A DNA stretch of 36,072 bases from G001797105 sp964528155 (GTDB taxonomy: Bacteria > Chloroflexota > Anaerolineae > Anaerolineales > E44-bin32), in NCBI GenBank assembly GCA_964528155.1, contig CAZGRL010000033.1:1-36072 (forward strand), given 5' to 3'. Under the pieces are notes generated by a model that did not search any database, was not told the origin of the DNA, and worked only from the letters and a program-made list of their open reading frames with translations. A program made the translations under genes and the position numbers. Positions 31,587-36,072 of this stretch are shown here, in pieces (the first letter of the stretch is position 1; each line of letters opens with the position of its first letter).

Positions 31587-33823
31587 GCCAACTCCTCCAG
31601 GCTTAGCTGCGAGAGGGCGATTTCCTGATAGGTATGGCAGCTTTCCATTAATTCCTGATGCCTCCCTTTGCCGACAACTTTTCCCTCCTCGAGCACGATG
31701 ATTTGATCGGCATTCTTAATGGTGGCCACGCGCTGGGTGACGATCAGAACCGTGCTCTCCCCGGTCTTTTCTTTGAGGGCCCGCCGCAAGGCTGAGTCGG
31801 TTTTGAAATCCAGCGCCGAGAAACTGTCATCGAAGATAAAAATGGGCGGCTTCTTGACCAGCGCCCGCGCAATGGCCAGGCGCTGCTTCTGGCCTCCTGA
31901 TACATTGGCGCCGCCTTGAGCAATGTCGGCCTGCATGCCCTCCGGCTTGGCGTAGATGAATTCACTGGCCTGGGCGATATCGGCCGCTTCCTCAAGGGCC
32001 TCATCACTGGCATTTTCGTCGGCATAGCGCAGATTGCTTTCGATCGTTCCCGAGAAAAGGTTGCCTTTTTGAGGCACGAAACCAATCTTGTCTCGCAGAT
32101 CGCTCTGCCGCACCTCCCGGATATCGATCCCCCCCACATATATGGCGCCGGCGGTCACGTCGTAGAAGCGCGGGACTAGATTGATCACCGTAGATTTTCC
32201 GCAGCCGGTGGAACCGATGAAGGCCGTGAGCTCTCCCGGTTTGGCGTCAAAGCTGATGTTGTGCAGCACGTCATCGATAGCTCCCGGGTAACGGAAAGTT
32301 ACATCGCGGAATTCAATTCTCCCGGCAAACGCTTCCCCGAATTTTCTGGGATGCGGCGGATCCGTGATGCTTATCTCGGTTTCGAGGACATCGGCGATGC
32401 GCCCGCCGGATACAGCCGCCCTGGGCAGGAAGATGAACATCATCGACATCATGATGAAGGCAAATACAATCTGAATGGCGTACTGCATAAAGGCGATCAT
32501 ATCCCCCACTTGAATGTTGGCCTGCGCGACCTGATGCGCTCCGGCCCAGATGATCCCGACAGTAAGGCCATTCATGATCAGCATCAGGGCCGGCATCATG
32601 AGCACCATGACGCGGGCAACATACAGGCTGGTATTGGTCAGATCCAGATTGGCAATGTCAAACCGTTTTTCTTCATCCCGCTCTTTATTGAATGCCCGGA
32701 TCACCATCATGCCGGATAGGTTCTCACGCGTCACCAGATTCAGCCTGTCGATCAGGCTTTGCATGATCCTGAATTTTGGCAAGGTCATCGAAAAGATCGT
32801 CAGGATAACGCCAAGCAGCACAACCACAGCCAGGGCAATAATCCACCACATGTTGGCGCTCTTGCCGATCGCCCGGATGATCCCCCCAACCCCTATGATC
32901 GGGGCATAAAAGACCATGCGCATGATCATGAATATAACCATTTGGATCTGGGTGATGTCATTGGTCGAACGGGTGATCAGAGAAGCCGTTGAATACTTAT
33001 CGAATTCTGCGCTCGAAAAGCTTTCCACTTTCCTAAAGGCTTCCAGGCGGATATCGCGCGCCGCCCCGGCGGCGGTTTTGGCGGCCAGGTAGCCGACGAC
33101 GATGGTACACGCCCCACTCACCAGAGAAATGAGCAGCATGATGCCGCCCGTTCTCAAGATATAGTTGGTCTTCAGGCTGCTGATGTCCACGCCCAAAGCC
33201 TGATATTCAGCGGTCACCGACCCTACCGCCATCTGGTTGATCAGGCTTGCTCCCAGCGTGGCGAAACGCTGATTGATGGCGCTAGTGATTGTGGAAAGCT
33301 GGGCAGCCGGCAGGTTTTCAAGCAGGGTAAAGGGATCAGTTCCGGCGGGGAGCTTGCTCAGGTCGACACCAATGCCTTGCGCCAGAGCCTGAGCCTGGGC
33401 CGGATTGGCGGCGATCTGCTCAACGCCGGATACGGCCACGAACGCCTTCCCCATAATCGGATTCAAAGCTCCGATTTGAGCTTGGGTGATATCTTTGCGC
33501 ACATAGATCGGGGTATTCGCTAGGGCCGGATATTGCGCAAGATATTGGCTTGCCTGGGATGTGCCCGGCTCCACCAACAGATAATCGCCCAGCACAAGCG
33601 CTTGGTCATCGCTGTTCATGAAGACCAACAACTTATTCATCTCACTCTGGCGCACGGCGGTCGGAACGGAATTCTCAACCCCATTCTGCTGAATGCCGTA
33701 ATTGACAATCCGCGAAAGATAATCGGGCAATGCCAGATCGGCATTGGCTTGGATGAAGAGCAGGATGATCGACAGGACGATCAGCAGGAGATAGGGCCTC
33801 AAATACTTAATCAAGCGCAGCAT
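31583..33823 (-). CDS. ABC exporter subunit with degenerate Walker B and large extracellular insert (heterodimer half A)
   Basis: 746 residues, longer than the usual 570-600. After the first helix (YLLLIVLSIILLFIQANADL) comes an insert of about 180 residues (about 36-218; LVEPGTSQASQYLAQYPALA, VSGVEQIAANPAQAQALAQG) before helix 2, so on the extracytoplasmic side. The ATPase has Walker A GSTGCGKST (about 536-544), Q-loop FVPQKGNLFSG, signature NVSGGQKQR (about 638-646) and Walker B IFIFDDSFSALD (about 660-671), where the catalytic Glu is replaced by Asp, and H-loop LIVTQRVATI with Gln in place of His. These changes mark the degenerate half of a heterodimeric exporter. It is 27 bases downstream of the MarR gene and overlaps the next ABC gene. 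Confidence 0.95.
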   Translation of the reverse strand: MLRLIKYLRPYLLLIVLSIILLFIQANADLALPDYLSRIVNYGIQQNGVENSVPTAVRQSEMNKLLVFMNSDDQALVLGDYLLVEPGTSQASQYLAQYPALANTPIYVRKDITQAQIGALNPIMGKAFVAVSGVEQIAANPAQAQALAQGIGVDLSKLPAGTDPFTLLENLPAAQLSTITSAINQRFATLGASLINQMAVGSVTAEYQALGVDISSLKTNYILRTGGIMLLISLVSGACTIVVGYLAAKTAAGAARDIRLEAFRKVESFSSAEFDKYSTASLITRSTNDITQIQMVIFMIMRMVFYAPIIGVGGIIRAIGKSANMWWIIALAVVVLLGVILTIFSMTLPKFRIMQSLIDRLNLVTRENLSGMMVIRAFNKERDEEKRFDIANLDLTNTSLYVARVMVLMMPALMLIMNGLTVGIIWAGAHQVAQANIQVGDMIAFMQYAIQIVFAFIMMSMMFIFLPRAAVSGGRIADVLETEISITDPPHPRKFGEAFAGRIEFRDVTFRYPGAIDDVLHNISFDAKPGELTAFIGSTGCGKSTVINLVPRFYDVTAGAIYVGGIDIREVRQSDLRDKIGFVPQKGNLFSGTIESNLRYADENASDEALEEAADIAQASEFIYAKPEGMQADIAQGGANVSGGQKQRLAIARALVKKPPIFIFDDSFSALDFKTDSALRRALKEKTGESTVLIVTQRVATIKNADQIIVLEEGKVVGKGRHQELMESCHTYQEIALSQLSLEELA

Positions 33824-33850
33824 ATTGGAAAGACTCCTGTGGCGGATGAA

Positions 33851-34309
33851 TTAGTGTGCAGAAAGCGTGGCGCGGGTGAGCTGACTGACCCTGCCGATCA
33901 AGAGCGTCAGGGCGGAAGTGACAGTTTCCTTTTCACTGTCGGACAGGCTATGTGCCAATTCCTCCAGCCAGCTCTGACGAGCCCGGATAGCTTCCTCAAG
34001 AATCCGGCGGCCTTTATCGGTCAGCACAATGCGCTTGACCCGCCGGTCCTTGGGATCCTCAGTGCGCAGGACCACCCCCTGCTGCACCAGGCGTTCCAAC
34101 ATCTGGCTGGCAGCGGCACTCGTCACGCCCAGCTGTTCACCAATTTCCGTCACGCCGCAGCTCCCGTTGCGGTAGAGATGAAAAATCGCTGCAAAATGCG
34201 AGATCGAGAGTCCACTTTCCCGGGCATAACGGATGAAATTGCGCGTCGAGTTGCGCATTGAGATTTCCATCCACTCCTTTAACGCGTCGACGAACGGATC
34301 GGCAGGCAT
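33851..34309 (-). CDS. MarR-family transcriptional regulator of the ABC exporter operon
   Basis: 152 residues, ATG 34309 preceded by GAAGGTG. The helix-turn-helix reads GVTEIGEQLGVTSAAASQML and the wing RTEDPKDRRVKRIVLTDKG. The final part (RQSWLEELAHSLSDSEKETV) forms the dimer helix. It is paralogous to the MarR at 992-1447, with the same helix and wing motifs. The promoter immediately upstream has TTGACA and overlaps an array of three inverted half-sites, so the gene most likely represses itself and the two ABC genes it leads. The inducer is probably a compound exported by the transporter (inference). Confidence 0.95.
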   Translation of the reverse strand: MPADPFVDALKEWMEISMRNSTRNFIRYARESGLSISHFAAIFHLYRNGSCGVTEIGEQLGVTSAAASQMLERLVQQGVVLRTEDPKDRRVKRIVLTDKGRRILEEAIRARQSWLEELAHSLSDSEKETVTSALTLLIGRVSQLTRATLSAH

Positions 34310-34336
34310 GCTTCACCTTCTCAATAGTCTAATTGG

Positions 34337-34359
34337 GTTTAATAGTTAAACGGCGTTTA
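34337..34359 (-). promoter_or_regulatory. MarR operator: overlapping inverted half-sites
   Basis: On the plus strand, GTTTAA-TAG-TTAAAC (34337-34351) is a perfect inverted repeat. TAAAC-GGC-GTTTA (34347-34359) is a second one sharing the middle half-site. The array lies across the transcription start and touches the -10 box, a position that would block RNA polymerase. Confidence 0.72.
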
Positions 34360-34387
34360 GTTTATCCGCGCCTGACGAATATGTCAA
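34359..34387 (-). promoter_or_regulatory. Sigma-70-type promoter of the marR-ABC-ABC operon
   Basis: On the minus strand, a perfect TTGACA (34382-34387) and TAAACT (34359-34364) are separated by 17 bases. Transcription should start near 34352, inside the operator. The remaining gap to 34653 shows no gene and no clear terminator for the lyase gene. Confidence 0.75.
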
Positions 34388-34653
34388 TACCCTTTGGGGG
34401 GAGGGTTTGTCGAGGTGGCGGGCAGATGGATCGTCGCGCTCAGGTGGGCTGTGAAGCGCATGATTTTCTAAAGAAGAAAGGACGCGTTGCAGAGCGCCGC
34501 CTGTGCCGGTCTCTCGGCGCCTGCCAGAGACCAGCTGCGCATTATGAGGGCCTTGGCCCAGACTTGCACGAGCGAGGTGGCCCGGCAGGGTCGTCCCCTG
34601 TCCGCGCCATGGGGCGGAAGGGCCAAGTGGCATACCTTGGCGGAGGAGCGGGG

Positions 34654-36072
34654 TCAGACCAGATTGCCGATCGTCTTTTCGAGTTCCTCCAGGATCTCGC
34701 CCGATTTCACCAGCTCCTTCATGCGGTTGTGATCGGCATACAAGGGCCGGTCTACCTCCAGATGCTCTACATGCCGCCGGATGACCTCCCGGCCCTTCTG
34801 GGTCCCTCTTCCCGGCTTGAAGTCGCGGAAGTCGAGCGCCTGAGCGGCAGCCATGAACTCGATCCCCAGGATGCCATAGGCGTTATCCAGAATCTGCTCG
34901 TTCTTCAGCGCCGTGTTCATCCCCATCGACACAAAGTCTTCCTGGTCGGCGGCGGCGGGGATCGACTGAATACTGGCAGGTGTCGACAAGATCCTTTGCT
35001 CAACGATCAAATGATCGGCCGTATACTGCGACAACATCATACCGGAATAGAATCCGGGGTCATGCGCCAGGAAATCCGGGAGCCCCTGGGAAAGCGCCGG
35101 ATTCGTCAGCCTGTTCAGCCGGCGCTCCGACAGGACGGAAACCATGGTGATGGCGGCGCCCGCCATATCCATCGGCAGCGAGACAGGCGAACCCTGGAAG
35201 TTCGCTCCAGTCAATGTCAGTTTCATCTCGGGCACAAAGACGGGATTATCCCCGACGCCGTTCAACTCGATTTCCACCTGAGAGCGGGCATAGGCCAGCG
35301 CGTCACGCGCCGCTCCGATCACCTGCGGGGTCGAACGCATCGAGTAGGCATCCTGAACCTTCGTCCTCATCTTTCCCGTCATCAAGTCCGAGCCTTCGAT
35401 GACCTTCATGATGTTCTGAGCTGAGATCACCGCGCCCCTGAAACCGCGCAGTTCGTGCAATTTGGCGTTGTATGGCTTCAAGTTGCCGAGCAAAGCCTCG
35501 ATCGACATCGCCGCCGCGATCTCGGCTTGCTTGAGCCAGCGCTCCATGTCGTAAATGTGAAGGCCGGATATGGCGGTCAAAACGTTCGAGCCGTTGATAG
35601 CCGCCAAGCCGTCGCGGGCATGCAAGCCGGGGACTTTCACGCCCGCCTGACGCATAGCTTCTGCCCCCGCCAGCCGCTTGCCGTCATAGAATGCTTCGCC
35701 TTCTCCCATCAGCAGCAGCGCTGCCTGAGCCATCGGAGCCAGATCCCCGCTCGCACCTACTGAACCCTTGCGGCAGACCACCGGCGTCAAACCCTTGTTC
35801 AGCATTTCGATCAGCGTGAGCGTGATCTCGGGGCGACAACCGGAATTGCCATGCGCATGCACATTTACCCGGCTGGCCAGCGCACCGCGTACTTGCTCCA
35901 CCGGCAAGGGATCGCCGATCCCGGCGGCGTGGTTGTAGACCAGGTACCTTTGGAACTGGCGGACCTGGTCGTCATTGAGTACGACCTCAGAGAACTCGCC
36001 GATCCCCGTGTTCACGCCGTACATGATCTCGCCGGCGGAGATTCGTTCGTCGACGAAGTCGCGGCAGACGCG
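34654..36072 (-). CDS. hutH: Aromatic amino acid lyase, histidine ammonia-lyase type (N-terminus cut by window edge)
   Basis: 472 residues are visible; the first 40 or so lie beyond the window, judging by the usual length of about 510. The MIO-forming triad is in GSVGASGDLAPMAQ (Ala-Ser-Gly cyclise to the electrophilic cofactor). Other active-site segments are MYGVNTGIGEF (Tyr), QRYLVYNHAAGIG (the substrate-selectivity site, with His as in histidine lyases, though Asn replaces the usual Ser before it), RVNVHAHGNSGCRPE, GVGDNPVF, NFQGSPVSLPMDM and SIPAAADQEDFVSMG (Glu of the histidine lyase). It would convert L-histidine to urocanate and ammonia. A tyrosine or phenylalanine lyase is less likely from the His, but possible. 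No other hut genes are in view. Confidence 0.88.
   Translation of the reverse strand, partial: RVCRDFVDERISAGEIMYGVNTGIGEFSEVVLNDDQVRQFQRYLVYNHAAGIGDPLPVEQVRGALASRVNVHAHGNSGCRPEITLTLIEMLNKGLTPVVCRKGSVGASGDLAPMAQAALLLMGEGEAFYDGKRLAGAEAMRQAGVKVPGLHARDGLAAINGSNVLTAISGLHIYDMERWLKQAEIAAAMSIEALLGNLKPYNAKLHELRGFRGAVISAQNIMKVIEGSDLMTGKMRTKVQDAYSMRSTPQVIGAARDALAYARSQVEIELNGVGDNPVFVPEMKLTLTGANFQGSPVSLPMDMAGAAITMVSVLSERRLNRLTNPALSQGLPDFLAHDPGFYSGMMLSQYTADHLIVEQRILSTPASIQSIPAAADQEDFVSMGMNTALKNEQILDNAYGILGIEFMAAAQALDFRDFKPGRGTQKGREVIRRHVEHLEVDRPLYADHNRMKELVKSGEILEELEKTIGNLV

Overview
The window looks like a chromosomal segment of a GC-rich member of the Chloroflexota, probably Anaerolineae-like. This is inferred from gene style only. 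There are many secreted lipoproteins with Thr/Pro-rich linkers, an SH3-type lipoprotein, a plant-style LRR lipoprotein, a cadherin/Ig-like adhesin ending in a sortase domain, a LacI-controlled sugar ABC importer, and MarR-ABC exporter operons. No rRNA, tRNA or CRISPR array was found.

Layout. Bases 1-1508 (minus): a MarR regulator, a possible 39-residue ORF and the start of an ABC exporter subunit cut by the window edge. Bases 1645-5881 (plus): three secreted lipoproteins (SH3-like, S41 peptidase, LRR). Bases 6063-8320 (minus): a truncated alkaline-phosphatase-superfamily gene, two molybdopterin-oxidoreductase-fold lipoproteins and a THEP1-like NTPase. Bases 8420-11241 (plus): an ECF sigma factor translationally coupled to a one-TM anti-sigma-like protein with a periplasmic beta-propeller. 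Bases 11729-14869 (minus): a giant adhesin-sortase fusion. Bases 15679-19783 (minus): a serine beta-lactamase-like hydrolase, then a three-gene operon of a lipoprotein with a formylglycine-enzyme fold and two small membrane proteins. Bases 19992-22273 (minus): a NarL-type response regulator whose partner kinase survives only as a fragment next to an IS630-family element. Bases 22688-28972 (plus): LacI regulator with a double palindromic operator, sugar-binding protein, two permeases and a GT-B-like protein of unknown function. Bases 28985-29238 hold a second kinase remnant. Bases 29694-34387 (minus): a complete MarR-ABC-ABC heterodimeric exporter operon. Bases 34654-36072 (minus): an aromatic amino acid lyase (histidine ammonia-lyase type) running off the right edge.

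How parts work together. The two MarR operons at opposite ends of the window share a regulatory signature: a TAGTTAARCGG motif at the same distance from the -10 box of each promoter. They are therefore probably paralogous drug or lipid exporter systems with related, perhaps cross-talking, operators. The LacI gene probably represses itself and the importer operon through two abutting 12-bp palindromes, GTTACCGGTAAC and GTGACCGGTCAC. The GT-B-like protein is placed to act with the imported substrate. The sigma/anti-sigma pair suggests a cell-surface sensing module. The kinase fragments and the truncated phosphatase mark local gene decay.

All functions are read from motifs and family knowledge. 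No database search was run.
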